Shown: positions 42,945-52,729 of the stretch, in pieces | Position numbering within the stretch: position 1 is the stretch's first letter | Layout of the letters: each line of letters begins with the position of its first letter | Assembly: GCA_017410065.1 (NCBI GenBank) | Contig: JAFQRL010000027.1 | Location: 1 to 59,311, forward strand | DNA from: Clostridia bacterium | GTDB taxonomy: Bacteria; Bacillota; Clostridia; Oscillospirales; CAG-272 | Reading direction: 5' to 3' | DNA length: 59,311 nucleotides | Made by a program: the position numbers and the translations under genes | Notes under the pieces: model-generated | Seen by the model: the letters and a program-made list of their open reading frames with translations, nothing else | What the model was told of the DNA's origin: nothing | The model's database searches: none

Positions 42945-45900
42945 ATGAAAAGCTATTTGAAATTGTTGATGGCTATCGTTCTTATTCTTTCTTGTATCGC
43001 GGTCTTTGCTTCCTGTGGAGAAGATAAAGCGCCCGACACAAGCGATAAGGACAATATGCCGGAGATCGTTATTCCTCCGGAAACCTCAGAGGAAGAGACG
43101 TATCTTGTCCAGTTCGTTTATAGGTACTATCTCACCTACATAAACGACTACGACAGAATGGAATCCAAGCCCTTTACCGAGCGTAAGGTGACGTTGGAGA
43201 TTCCTGTTGAAAATGAGGGCTTCACTGAAGAAAACCTCAGAGAGATCGCAGGCATCAAGCACAACGGTTATTCCTTTGCAGACTGGTATCTCGGCTGGGA
43301 TGAGGATAATTATCAGGTTACGGGCGACGCCTTTGACTTCGTTAACGGCAACGCTCCCATCACCTCCGACCTCACCTTCTACGGTTACAGAGGCAACCTC
43401 GCCGGTGCAACCGCTACCTGGGAGATCGCAGTTGAGGGCGAGGGCAAGCAGCAGGAGACCGTTCTTTATATCAACGGTACGGGTGCTACCTTCGATTACG
43501 AGGCTGTAACCAATATCGACATTCCTTGGTACGAGCAGCGCGCAAAGATCACGAAGATCGTTATTGCCGACGGTATCACATCCATCGGTGCCAACACCTT
43601 CAACGGTCTCTATGCGGCAGACACGATCGTATTCCCCGATTCTCTTGAATCTGTTGGAACATCCTCCTTCAGAGGTATGACCAAGCTCACATCTCTTGAA
43701 ACACCTAAGAACCTTAAGGTTATAGGCTCCAACGCATTCGCTGAGACCTCTATCAAGAATATAGTCTTCAACGAAGGCCTTGAGGAGATCGGTGAGACCG
43801 CGTTCAACGAGTCCAATAAGATCGTTTCCATTATCATTCCTTCCACACTTAAGAAGGTTAAGGGTGCGGCATTCCACCCCGGCTCTGTTGACGGTAAGGT
43901 TAACGCCTCCGCTCTTAAGTACGTTTACTCCCTCGGCACAGAGGAAGATTTCGCGAAGGTTGAGATCGGTCTCGATAACGCTTGGTTCAACGAGCTCGCT
44001 TCTGTATACTTCAAGCCCGCAGAGGGCGTTGATCCCGCAGAGGTAGAGGGTCCTTATTGGGACTTCTATTCCTACGTTGACGGCGAGGGCGCAACCGTTG
44101 TTACCGACACTCCCGTTCCTTACTATTATATGATCAAGTATTACCTCAACCAGAGCGTATACGGACTCCTTACTCCCATCTACGTTGACTACGTTAAGAC
44201 CGAAGCTGCACTTCAGGAGGACGGCTCTCTTAAGGTCACAGGTAAGGTTGACGAAAGCCACGTTGAGTTCGCAGACAACATCGTATACCACAACTTCAAG
44301 TTCGTCAGATTCACCAACGCCGTCACCAACGGCCTCGTGCTCACAGACGACAGAAAAGTTACTTGCGAAGTATACGTCGGCAACAGAATTTCTCCCAGCG
44401 CGACCGCTACCGGCTCGAACAAAGGCTACCTTAGTAATAAAGGTGGTATAGTTTGGGAGTTCAGCTTCGCAACCCGTACTCTCACTATCTCTCTCGGTGC
44501 AGAGACTGCAACCGTTGAGAACGTATCCGCACTTCTTGCAAAGCTTAAGGCAGATTATAAGGGCGAGATCACCGCTGAAACTCTCATCTCCGAGATCTTC
44601 GGCATCAAGTCCGCTGAGGCTATCAAGGCTATAACCGACGCAGTCGGCTTCACAAGCGTTGAAGAGTTCTCCGCGCTTGCAGGTAAGCTCGCAGCTCTTG
44701 AGATCTCAAGCTCCAAGGATCCCCTCATTGCAACCGCTGAGGCTCTCGCAGCAGCAGAGGTTCTCACAGCAGAGGATCTTGCAGCTCTCGTTGCAGCTAT
44801 CGACGCTGAGGGCGCGGCAGCTGATGAGGCTCTCCAGGCGAAGCTTGTAATTCTCGCAGGCTATTCTCTTGACACTCAGAACCTCAAGGACCTTAACGCA
44901 AAGGTTTCCGCAGCAGGCATCGAGGGTAATCTTGTAACTGAGTTCACCTCTCTCAAGGCATACCTTGAGGCATTTGAGGCAAACGACGTGCTCATCACCG
45001 ATATCCACGCAGATATGATCGCAAGATCCGATGCAATGAAGGCTATCGCTGATGCAGCAGCTAAGTCTTATATGGTAGGAGATGCCGCTGCATTCGACGC
45101 AGCTGCAACCGTTTCCGACCTTGTTTCCGCTATTTCCGATCTCCAGGATTCTGAAGGTCTCTTCAACATTTGGGATTACGAGACCTACGAGGACACCTCC
45201 GTTATGTGGGCATCCTCCAGAAGCTACACCTCCTATGTTGAGAAGATCGTTGTAGGCGAGGGCGTAAAGCACATAGGTAGCTACACCTTCGCATCCCTTC
45301 CCAAGATCGCCGAGATCACCCTTCCCGAGTCTCTTGAGTCTATCGACGTTACCGCCTTTGATGGATGCTCCAACATCAACTCCATTTATTGCGCAGGCAC
45401 AAGCCTTGCCGATATCGAGGTTCGTGATGCTAAGAAGGGCACCGTTGCAGGCGACCTCACCGTAGACCGTATTCTCCAGGGTAACTATGCTAACGTATTT
45501 GGTTACACCGAGGCTGCAACCGCAGAAACAGGTAAGTATTGGACCAAAGTTGGCGATTCCAAGATCGCTTGGGCTCTTGACGAAACAGGCCACCTTAAGA
45601 TAGGCGGTCCCTCCGTGATGGTTGACTTTGCAACAGCCGAGGATGCTCCTTGGTACGGCGCGAAGGATAGCATCACAAAGGCTACTATCTTCGGTCACAT
45701 CAGCTCCGTTGGTGAAAACATTCTTAATGGCTACGCAAACGTCACCGCTCTTAACATCGGTGAAGGCTACGGTGCTATCAGATCTATCCCCGCAACCGCG
45801 TTTGCAGGCACAGGCATCGTTAACGATCATTCTAAGTACGATGCTGACGGAATGCTCATCGTAAACGATTACCTCATCGGTTATATCGGCGACGCTGAGT

Positions 45901-48900
45901 TCGTTCAGATCCCCTTCTACACCGTATCCGTTGCAGAGGGCGTTCTTGATAACAATGCAAATCTTAAGTACGTTTACGTTCCTTCCACCATCATCGGTCT
46001 CCATAAGAACGTATTCGTAAATAACGTTCCCACTATCATCTACTTCGAGGGTGGTTCCTTCGAGTGGGGCAACGTTGCAGGCAACGTTGTATTCCCTGAG
46101 GGTGCAGAGTATTACGTAGCTCTCACCAACAGAACCGCTGAAGACAACCCCGACTTCTTCTTCCTTTATAAGCAGGAAGGCACAAACTTCATTCTCCTTG
46201 ACGGTTGTATCCATATTTACACCGAATGGACCGAAACCAAGGCTCCCACATGTCTTGTAGACGGCTCCCGTGAGAGATCCTGCACAGGCAAGTGCGGCAA
46301 GACCTTCACAGAGGCAGTTCCCGCTCTTGGCCACGATTGGACCGATTGGTCTGCTTGCGTAGATGCTCCCACATACGAGGAGCGCTACTGCCAGAATCCC
46401 GACTGTGACGGCGTATGCTCTGTTGAGGGCTGTACCGTTCACGCAGATCACACCGATGACTGCGCAGACGATTGCACCGCTCACGTAAATGCGGCTCACC
46501 AGAAGGTTATGATCAACTCCGAGTACACCTTCGAGGGTATCGAGGCTGTTCAGGATAACCAGATCAAGCTTTCCGACACCACAAACTCCAAGTACACCAT
46601 CGTTGAGATCGGCACCGATTCTCACGCATTCGAGTACGAAAAGCTCGCTAAGGACACCAACGCAGAGTTCACAGTATTCGCAACTCAGGCAGGTACCCTC
46701 AGCACAGCTAAGGTTATCACCTATAAGTCCGATCTTAAGATCGACAACACCAACAAGAAGGTTTCCATCGACCTTGTATTCCGTTCCGAGGCAGATCCCA
46801 CCGTTAAGGCAATGGTTCTCAATATCCTTGCAACCGACGGTAAGTCTCTTGACATCGGCTCCAAGTCTGGCTACGGCGCAGACGCAGTTGTCGGCGACTA
46901 CGTATCTCTCGGCGTTGAAACAGGTAAGTGGTTCAACCTTAAGGTTGAGTATTACACCGACGGCACTGTTGCAGTTGCTAAGGTTTATGTAAATGAGAAG
47001 CTCGTTTACATCACAGACGTATTCTACGGCTCCGAGGCTGATGCAGCCGCTCCCGTTTCTGCGGCAGTTGCTGATTCCGTAAGCTTCGTTCCCGCATCCA
47101 ACTACCTTGGTAAGATCTCTCTTGATAACGTAACTCTCACTCAGGCAGCTGATTATGAGTTCGACGGCGAGACCACTCTTATCAAGCCCATCACCTTCGA
47201 CGAAGTACCTCCCGCATCCCTTGTAAAGGTTGACGGTACCGCTGTTATCGTAACTAAGGATGATGCTAAGTATTATTCGATCACAAGTAGAGTAGGAGAC
47301 TCCTCCACAGGCTACTACACCTTCTATCCCGCATCTAAGGCAGAAAGTGCAAACGTTGCCATCTTCGAGACAGATCTCCAGATCACAAGAACTGCAGGCT
47401 CCAGAGCTTGGGCTATTCGCTTCCGCGGCGGTCCTTCCTCCACAGCTTATATGCTTGAGTTCCGTCACGATGCAAACACAGAGATTCTCTACGTTGCAGA
47501 TAAGTCCCACTCCTCCGATAGCATCGGCTATAAGTCCGAGTATATCCAGCCCAAGGATGCTGATGGCAACCTTGCTGAGATCAAGGTCGGCGATTGGGTC
47601 AACGTAAGAGTTGAGTATTACGAGGCAAAGGTCGGCGATGCTGAGTCTGTAAGAATGCTCACCTACGTCAACGGCGTTCTCGTTCTTTACTCCAACAACT
47701 GGTACGGCGTATCCACCGAGCAGGAAACGGGCTCCGCAGGCACAGTTCCTCATCCCGCAACTATCGATGAGATCACCGATGCATACATCCAGCCCTACAC
47801 CTCTCACAGAGGCGAGTGGAACGTAGATAACACACTCTTCTACACCACCTATAAGGCAGCTCCCACCGATCCCGTAACTCTCAAGTACGACGATTACGAC
47901 GGTAAGTCAATCGACAACAGCGGCGTTATTCGTACCGATTGGGTACAGGAAGATGACAGAGCTAATGCTCTTAAGAACCTCACTAACGTTGAGGCTCCCT
48001 CCGATGAAGAGGATGATAACTTCGTTCCCGATGCACCCGATGCACCTGCATTTGGCGCTCCCATCACCTTCGACGATCTTGAGGCACTTCCCGCAAATGT
48101 TACTACGACTAAGGGTACCATCTCCCTCGGCGTAGAAGGTACAAACAAGTACGCTACTGCACTTGACACCGCTCGTCCTGTTATCACTCTCACCGAGGAT
48201 AAGCTCGACGATGCAACGTCCGCAGTATTTGAGGCAACTATCCGCTTCAACACTACCTCCACAGGCTCTAACGCATTTAACTTCTTTATGACTAAGGAGT
48301 CCACATCCGATAGAGCATTTGAGCTTCAGTTCAAGGAGGTTGACGGCAAGTTCGTAATTTACACCGTAAGTAGTGGACTTGGTCAGGCTGACTTCACAAC
48401 CGACACTACACCCACAGACATCGTTAAGAACGAGTGGTTCCAGCTCCGTTATGAGTATAACGAGTCTGGTAAGGCTATCATCTCCATCGACGGTAAGGTA
48501 GTCCTTGAGACTGAAAACTACTACAACAAGACCACCGAAAATATCATCACTTCTGAGCTTATCCCCGCAGAAGATATCTACGGTATCTGGGTAGTTTCCT
48601 TCGGTTCAAACCTTGGTAACTTCGACTTCGATAACATCGCAATGTATCACGTAGCTGAAAATGCTACCGAGAAGCCTCACGAGCACGAGTTCGTTGACGG
48701 CAAGTGCGAGTGCGGAGCAGAAGATCCCGATTACGTTCCCGATGCACCCGTTCAGATTCCTGTTGGAGCTCTTACCTTCGATGCAGCAACAGGATTCCCT
48801 GTAAGCGGACAGACTGTAAACGTTGCAAACGAATCTCAGGTAAGCGCATCTCAGTATACCGATAATAACGGCACTCCTGATGATACCTCCGATGATAAGC

Positions 48901-51692
48901 AGGTAACAGTTTATAAAGCAGACGGAACGACTCCCATTCCTCAGTGGAAGGGTAACATTTCCTTCGTTGACGGTTATATGAGAGTAGAAGATGTTTCTGC
49001 TGACGGTAAGACGGCTGCTCAGTCCACATCTGCTGAAATCGCATCCAGCGCTGACCTTGGTCAGTTCATTATGCGCTTCAACTTTGTTGAAACCGCAGAG
49101 GGCAGCGTTGCATACTTCCAGATGAGACTTCGCTTCAGTCCTCTTGAGGATGGTAAGAAGAATTACAGCACAACCGGTTCCGCTATGGACTTCAGACTTA
49201 ACTCCACCGGCAACAAGAATGCTATGGCTGCATACCTCTTCGTAGACGGTGATAAGGTAGCATTCGCGGATAAGAGCAATTCATCTGCAAAGGTTCTTAC
49301 CACCGCAGGCGAGGGCGAATGGTTCACATTGACCTTCGTTTACACATACGATGAGGCAACACAGACCTCCAAGGGTACTGTTGTTGTCACAGATAAGACA
49401 GGTGTTGAGACCACAGCAGATGTTACAACAAATAATGCTCCTGTTGCAGATCTTTACAGAACGTCTATCATTGGTAACAAACCCTTCCAGGGTATTATGG
49501 ATATTGACAACGTATTCTTCGGTAGCGAGATTGTTTATCCTGTAGAAAAGGAAGAGGTTCTTCCCGAGGGTTCTCTCAGCTTCGATGATATCGAGCCTAA
49601 GACCTATGAAGCTCCTTTAACCAGTGGCTCAGACCTTGGTCTTGCAGGTGGCAATATCACAGCTATTTACCAGACCGCACAGACCAATGCTATCGTTTCC
49701 TCTGCAATTGTTGCAGAAGGCAAGGATAAGTATCTCAGCATCTCCAAGACTTACGAAACAGGCTCCAGCTCCCAGTCCTGGATCAACATCGTTGTAGACA
49801 ACAGCTCTCTTGCTGATCTCACAACCGTTGTATTCGAGACCAAGATGAAGCTTAACATCACAAGCGTTGGTTCCGGCTACCGTCTCAGAATGTATACTCC
49901 CAAGGACGGCACAAGCAGAACTCAGTCCTCCGGCGGTACTGAGGTTGCAGGTTACGTATTCAATAGCGTAAGCGGCTTTGCTCCTTACGGTAAGAAGGAT
50001 CTCACCACCGAGCTTGGCGTTGAGGCAGACACTTGGTTCACTATGAGAATCGAGATTAGTGATTACACCGACGATGCAACCGCAAACTTCGTTGTTTACA
50101 TTCTTGACGAAGCTACCGGCGAGTTCGTTTCCAAGTTCACTCACGTGAACAGTGCGATCACCGATGTTTCTGCTATCGATTGCATTTGCTTCATGGATTC
50201 CACTACCACCAAGGTAGATGCTGGATTCAGCTACTTCTACTACGGCGGCGAGCCCGTATATCCCACTCCTGAAGATCCCGACGCTCCCGTTGAGGAGGAA
50301 GAGCCCGAGTATCTTGAAGGCACCGTTACCTTCGATGACTACGAGGCTAAGGAATGGACTATCGATAAGACCTCGTCCGTTGTTATCGCTCACGTAAATC
50401 TTGGTCAGGGCTCCACAAGCAATATGATCGTTTCCGACGGCGATAATAAGTACCTCTCCCTTAAGAAGACTCAGGGCGGTACCTACGTTGACGGTCAGCC
50501 CGGCTGGCAGACAGCGATGGTATTTGAGAGAACTATGGACGTTCCCGAGGGAACTGCAATGGTATTTGAGGCTGATTGGAGACTCACTTGGCCCAAAGGC
50601 AACTCCACTTACCTCCGCCTCTACACAGGTATGAATGCTGATGCTTGTCTCACTGCAGGTAATCTCACGTCGGGTGGCACAAAGCTTCTGGGTTCAAATA
50701 CAACCAGCGTAGCTTCTACTCACAGAAACATTATGTTCTACCCCACAAACGGCTCGGTAGTTATCGATAACGGCAAGACCGAAAATGGCTTCGCGGCTAT
50801 CAGCGTTGCTCCTGTTGGCGAATGGTTCACAATGCGTCTCGTTCTTCTTGACGGTTACATCACAGTATTCGTTAAGGACGAAAACGGCGTGTTCCAGAAT
50901 CTCGGCCAGATCAACAGAACAGGCTTCGAGAACTTCAATCAGATCAACGGTATTGCATTCCTGAACGACTCCGAACCTACTGTTAACCTTGATATCGACA
51001 ACGTTTACTTTGGTCCCTACGTTCCCGACGTTGAGTCTCCCATCGTAAACCTTCCCGAAAAGGAAGAGTCTCTTGAGGCTGGCACAGTTACCTTCAACGA
51101 TGTTGAGGCAGCGGCACTTCCCGAGAATATCTCCTACGTCTTCGCAGGCGATTCCACTCTCGGCGCAGTTGCGGTAACAAGAGCAAACAAGGTTCTTGCG
51201 TTTGATAAGAATGCAGGCGACGCTACCTTCTACTTCAACTCCATCAAGAAGACTGTTGGTGCAAACACTCTCGGCTTTGCAACTCAGATGTACTTCGATA
51301 AGGTTGACGCGGCAGGCTACGTTGACTACACCCTTATGCCCAGCGGCGCAGCTGAGGGCGACAGAGTATACAAGGTTCGCGTAAGCGTTGACGCTGACGG
51401 CGCGATCAAGGTTGCTCCCGTAGTTCTCACCGATGGCGCAGACGTTGTTGGCACAGCAGTTGACACAGGCGTTAAGGTTGGCGAATGGTTTAAGCTTGCA
51501 ATCGCATACACCGAGGCTGATAGCAAGTTCGTTGTTTCCGTAAACGGCGAGGCTCTTATCACCTCCGATGCTCCCTATGCAATGTATAAGGATGCATCCG
51601 CTATCTCCCAGATAGCAGTTAGTGCAAGCTCCGAGCTTGTTGCAGATATCTACTTCGAGAATATGTGCCTCGCACAGATCATCGCAGAGTAA
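42945..51692 (+). CDS. Giant lipoprotein with BspA-type leucine-rich repeats and seven LamG-like domains
   Basis: A secreted lipoprotein of 2915 residues. The lipobox is FASC with Cys24. In order: an N-terminal beta region (about 50-180); BspA-type LRR block 1 (about 200-320, with IGANTFNGL, FPDSLESVGTSSFRGM, LKVIGSNAFAETSI); an Ala-rich helical region (about 516-730); LRR block 2 (about 760-1050, with HIGSYTFASLPKIAEITLPE); a Cys/His-rich segment (about 1088-1182); then seven LamG-like domains starting near residues 1189, 1415, 1702, 1941, 2209, 2459 and 2713. Most open with (I/V)TFDD and contain a GEWF.L...Y strand. LRR blocks of this type mediate host or surface binding in gut bacteria. 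Lysine is mostly AAG and asparagine mostly AAC, which suggests strong expression. The function is not established. Confidence 0.92.
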   Translation: MKSYLKLLMAIVLILSCIAVFASCGEDKAPDTSDKDNMPEIVIPPETSEEETYLVQFVYRYYLTYINDYDRMESKPFTERKVTLEIPVENEGFTEENLREIAGIKHNGYSFADWYLGWDEDNYQVTGDAFDFVNGNAPITSDLTFYGYRGNLAGATATWEIAVEGEGKQQETVLYINGTGATFDYEAVTNIDIPWYEQRAKITKIVIADGITSIGANTFNGLYAADTIVFPDSLESVGTSSFRGMTKLTSLETPKNLKVIGSNAFAETSIKNIVFNEGLEEIGETAFNESNKIVSIIIPSTLKKVKGAAFHPGSVDGKVNASALKYVYSLGTEEDFAKVEIGLDNAWFNELASVYFKPAEGVDPAEVEGPYWDFYSYVDGEGATVVTDTPVPYYYMIKYYLNQSVYGLLTPIYVDYVKTEAALQEDGSLKVTGKVDESHVEFADNIVYHNFKFVRFTNAVTNGLVLTDDRKVTCEVYVGNRISPSATATGSNKGYLSNKGGIVWEFSFATRTLTISLGAETATVENVSALLAKLKADYKGEITAETLISEIFGIKSAEAIKAITDAVGFTSVEEFSALAGKLAALEISSSKDPLIATAEALAAAEVLTAEDLAALVAAIDAEGAAADEALQAKLVILAGYSLDTQNLKDLNAKVSAAGIEGNLVTEFTSLKAYLEAFEANDVLITDIHADMIARSDAMKAIADAAAKSYMVGDAAAFDAAATVSDLVSAISDLQDSEGLFNIWDYETYEDTSVMWASSRSYTSYVEKIVVGEGVKHIGSYTFASLPKIAEITLPESLESIDVTAFDGCSNINSIYCAGTSLADIEVRDAKKGTVAGDLTVDRILQGNYANVFGYTEAATAETGKYWTKVGDSKIAWALDETGHLKIGGPSVMVDFATAEDAPWYGAKDSITKATIFGHISSVGENILNGYANVTALNIGEGYGAIRSIPATAFAGTGIVNDHSKYDADGMLIVNDYLIGYIGDAEFVQIPFYTVSVAEGVLDNNANLKYVYVPSTIIGLHKNVFVNNVPTIIYFEGGSFEWGNVAGNVVFPEGAEYYVALTNRTAEDNPDFFFLYKQEGTNFILLDGCIHIYTEWTETKAPTCLVDGSRERSCTGKCGKTFTEAVPALGHDWTDWSACVDAPTYEERYCQNPDCDGVCSVEGCTVHADHTDDCADDCTAHVNAAHQKVMINSEYTFEGIEAVQDNQIKLSDTTNSKYTIVEIGTDSHAFEYEKLAKDTNAEFTVFATQAGTLSTAKVITYKSDLKIDNTNKKVSIDLVFRSEADPTVKAMVLNILATDGKSLDIGSKSGYGADAVVGDYVSLGVETGKWFNLKVEYYTDGTVAVAKVYVNEKLVYITDVFYGSEADAAAPVSAAVADSVSFVPASNYLGKISLDNVTLTQAADYEFDGETTLIKPITFDEVPPASLVKVDGTAVIVTKDDAKYYSITSRVGDSSTGYYTFYPASKAESANVAIFETDLQITRTAGSRAWAIRFRGGPSSTAYMLEFRHDANTEILYVADKSHSSDSIGYKSEYIQPKDADGNLAEIKVGDWVNVRVEYYEAKVGDAESVRMLTYVNGVLVLYSNNWYGVSTEQETGSAGTVPHPATIDEITDAYIQPYTSHRGEWNVDNTLFYTTYKAAPTDPVTLKYDDYDGKSIDNSGVIRTDWVQEDDRANALKNLTNVEAPSDEEDDNFVPDAPDAPAFGAPITFDDLEALPANVTTTKGTISLGVEGTNKYATALDTARPVITLTEDKLDDATSAVFEATIRFNTTSTGSNAFNFFMTKESTSDRAFELQFKEVDGKFVIYTVSSGLGQADFTTDTTPTDIVKNEWFQLRYEYNESGKAIISIDGKVVLETENYYNKTTENIITSELIPAEDIYGIWVVSFGSNLGNFDFDNIAMYHVAENATEKPHEHEFVDGKCECGAEDPDYVPDAPVQIPVGALTFDAATGFPVSGQTVNVANESQVSASQYTDNNGTPDDTSDDKQVTVYKADGTTPIPQWKGNISFVDGYMRVEDVSADGKTAAQSTSAEIASSADLGQFIMRFNFVETAEGSVAYFQMRLRFSPLEDGKKNYSTTGSAMDFRLNSTGNKNAMAAYLFVDGDKVAFADKSNSSAKVLTTAGEGEWFTLTFVYTYDEATQTSKGTVVVTDKTGVETTADVTTNNAPVADLYRTSIIGNKPFQGIMDIDNVFFGSEIVYPVEKEEVLPEGSLSFDDIEPKTYEAPLTSGSDLGLAGGNITAIYQTAQTNAIVSSAIVAEGKDKYLSISKTYETGSSSQSWINIVVDNSSLADLTTVVFETKMKLNITSVGSGYRLRMYTPKDGTSRTQSSGGTEVAGYVFNSVSGFAPYGKKDLTTELGVEADTWFTMRIEISDYTDDATANFVVYILDEATGEFVSKFTHVNSAITDVSAIDCICFMDSTTTKVDAGFSYFYYGGEPVYPTPEDPDAPVEEEEPEYLEGTVTFDDYEAKEWTIDKTSSVVIAHVNLGQGSTSNMIVSDGDNKYLSLKKTQGGTYVDGQPGWQTAMVFERTMDVPEGTAMVFEADWRLTWPKGNSTYLRLYTGMNADACLTAGNLTSGGTKLLGSNTTSVASTHRNIMFYPTNGSVVIDNGKTENGFAAISVAPVGEWFTMRLVLLDGYITVFVKDENGVFQNLGQINRTGFENFNQINGIAFLNDSEPTVNLDIDNVYFGPYVPDVESPIVNLPEKEESLEAGTVTFNDVEAAALPENISYVFAGDSTLGAVAVTRANKVLAFDKNAGDATFYFNSIKKTVGANTLGFATQMYFDKVDAAGYVDYTLMPSGAAEGDRVYKVRVSVDADGAIKVAPVVLTDGADVVGTAVDTGVKVGEWFKLAIAYTEADSKFVVSVNGEALITSDAPYAMYKDASAISQIAVSASSELVADIYFENMCLAQIIAE
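46510..51689 (+). repeat. Seven tandem LamG-like modules in the giant lipoprotein
   Basis: Module starts are near 46510, 47187, 48048, 48766, 49570, 50321 and 51082, so the period is 600-860 bp. The modules are diverged from each other in DNA, unlike the repeats of lipoprotein 4, so this is an old expansion. A short Cys-containing linker (HEHEFVDGKCECGAE) lies before module 4. Confidence 0.75.
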
Positions 51693-51727
51693 TCTGTAAG
51701 CTAAACTAAATCAAACGGTAAGGCAAA

Positions 51728-51819
51728 GATCACCTGACAGAGCTTAGTCCCGTCAGGTGATCCCCAAACCGCCAAATAAAAAATGTCATTCAGAGCATCG
51801 CTCCGAATGACATTTTTTT
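51728..51819 (+). terminator. Hairpin plus strong terminator after the giant lipoprotein
   Basis: A first hairpin (CACCTGAC/GTCAGGTG, 51731-51761) has no T-run. A second one at 51781-51819, AAATGTCATTC with GAGC-atc-GCTC and GAATGACATTT, is followed by a T-run and is a strong terminator. Its left arm is A-rich, so it may also stop the - strand gene that ends at 51926. Confidence 0.85.
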
Positions 51820-51925
51820 CGTTTTTATAACTCTATTTAGTTTTCTGCTAATTTCATCAATTGATTATTGGCTTTATTTCCTCGAAATTTTAGCTTTTGC
51901 TCGGTTTCCAATAAGCCAAAAGCAA

Positions 51926-52714
51926 CTATTTAATTCTTTTCGGCATAACCACCGAAGAAGGGGACCTGATAATTATCCGCTCGTCGGACCCTCGCTCAAT
52001 TATCAGCGAGCCGTTATCCTTATCAACGTCAACTATCCGCCCCCGCCTTTTCTTATCGCCCGAAAGGAAGGGAACTGTCACCCCGCGTAGAATAAATCTT
52101 CTGCTATAAATATCCATATATTTGCCGGGGCTTCTGATGCTTGAATAGCAAAGGAAGAATTTATTGATAACACCCTTGGCTATGATCATTTCAATAGAAC
52201 TGTTATCCTCCTCAAAAACTCTGCGAACCATATCGGTGAGTCGGGGAGGGAAGCTCTTTTTATTGAGCTTAACGCCGAAATTAACGATCATATATTCGTA
52301 CGTTGAATAGGAATCAAGCTTGCCCTCAATAGAGCAACCGCCGATCCTCTCGCCGTCGCAATAAATATCTGTTACCCAGCCAAGCCCGAGAGGCTTTGTT
52401 GTGTGCTCGTCAAGTGCCGTGAGAAGTCCCACCGCCGCAAGATGACCGATAAGCCCTGCCTGGGAGGCAAACATTGAGGGTCTGAGCAAGCAGGAGATGA
52501 AAACACCCCTCTCGAATTCGCCCTCCGAAAGCCTCGTGCCTGTGAGCTTTGAGCTTGCCTGCGCATCCGCAACGATGATATAACGGTCGGGATATCCCTC
52601 TGCCGCATATTTTTTTGCAAGCTCTGCGGTTGAATTCAGCTTATCGTAATATTCAATTTTCACTCTGCCGCCATCGGCAACACGGACTGTTGATATTATC
52701 GGATAGCTATTCAT
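51926..52714 (-). CDS. Biotin-protein-ligase-like protein with a degenerate active site
   Basis: A protein of 262 residues with the biotin/lipoate ligase fold. Family landmarks are present: KIEYYDKLNSTAELAK at the N-terminus, GWVTDIYCDGERIGGCSIEG in place of KWPNDI(Y)xxxxKxxGxLxE, VNFGVKLN in place of GIGINV, and a C-terminal SH3-like domain (RGRIVDVDKDNGSLIIERGSDERIII). However, the catalytic GRGRxG loop reads ASSKLTGTR and the KWPND lysine is replaced by Gly. It may be a non-catalytic relative or act on another substrate. The start is the ATG at 52714, with GAGG upstream; a GTG six bases earlier is possible. It lies 15 bases after proS and is cotranscribed with it. Confidence 0.8.
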   Translation of the reverse strand: MNSYPIISTVRVADGGRVKIEYYDKLNSTAELAKKYAAEGYPDRYIIVADAQASSKLTGTRLSEGEFERGVFISCLLRPSMFASQAGLIGHLAAVGLLTALDEHTTKPLGLGWVTDIYCDGERIGGCSIEGKLDSYSTYEYMIVNFGVKLNKKSFPPRLTDMVRRVFEEDNSSIEMIIAKGVINKFFLCYSSIRSPGKYMDIYSRRFILRGVTVPFLSGDKKRRGRIVDVDKDNGSLIIERGSDERIIIRSPSSVVMPKRIK

Positions 52715-52729
52715 CTGCACCTCAAAAAA

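Noticed and set aside
44706..47807. 1033-codon open frame on the - strand inside the giant lipoprotein gene
   Set aside because: It lies wholly within a clearly coding + strand frame, is Cys/Gly/Val-rich without any recognisable domain, and has no start signals. It is a codon-bias shadow.
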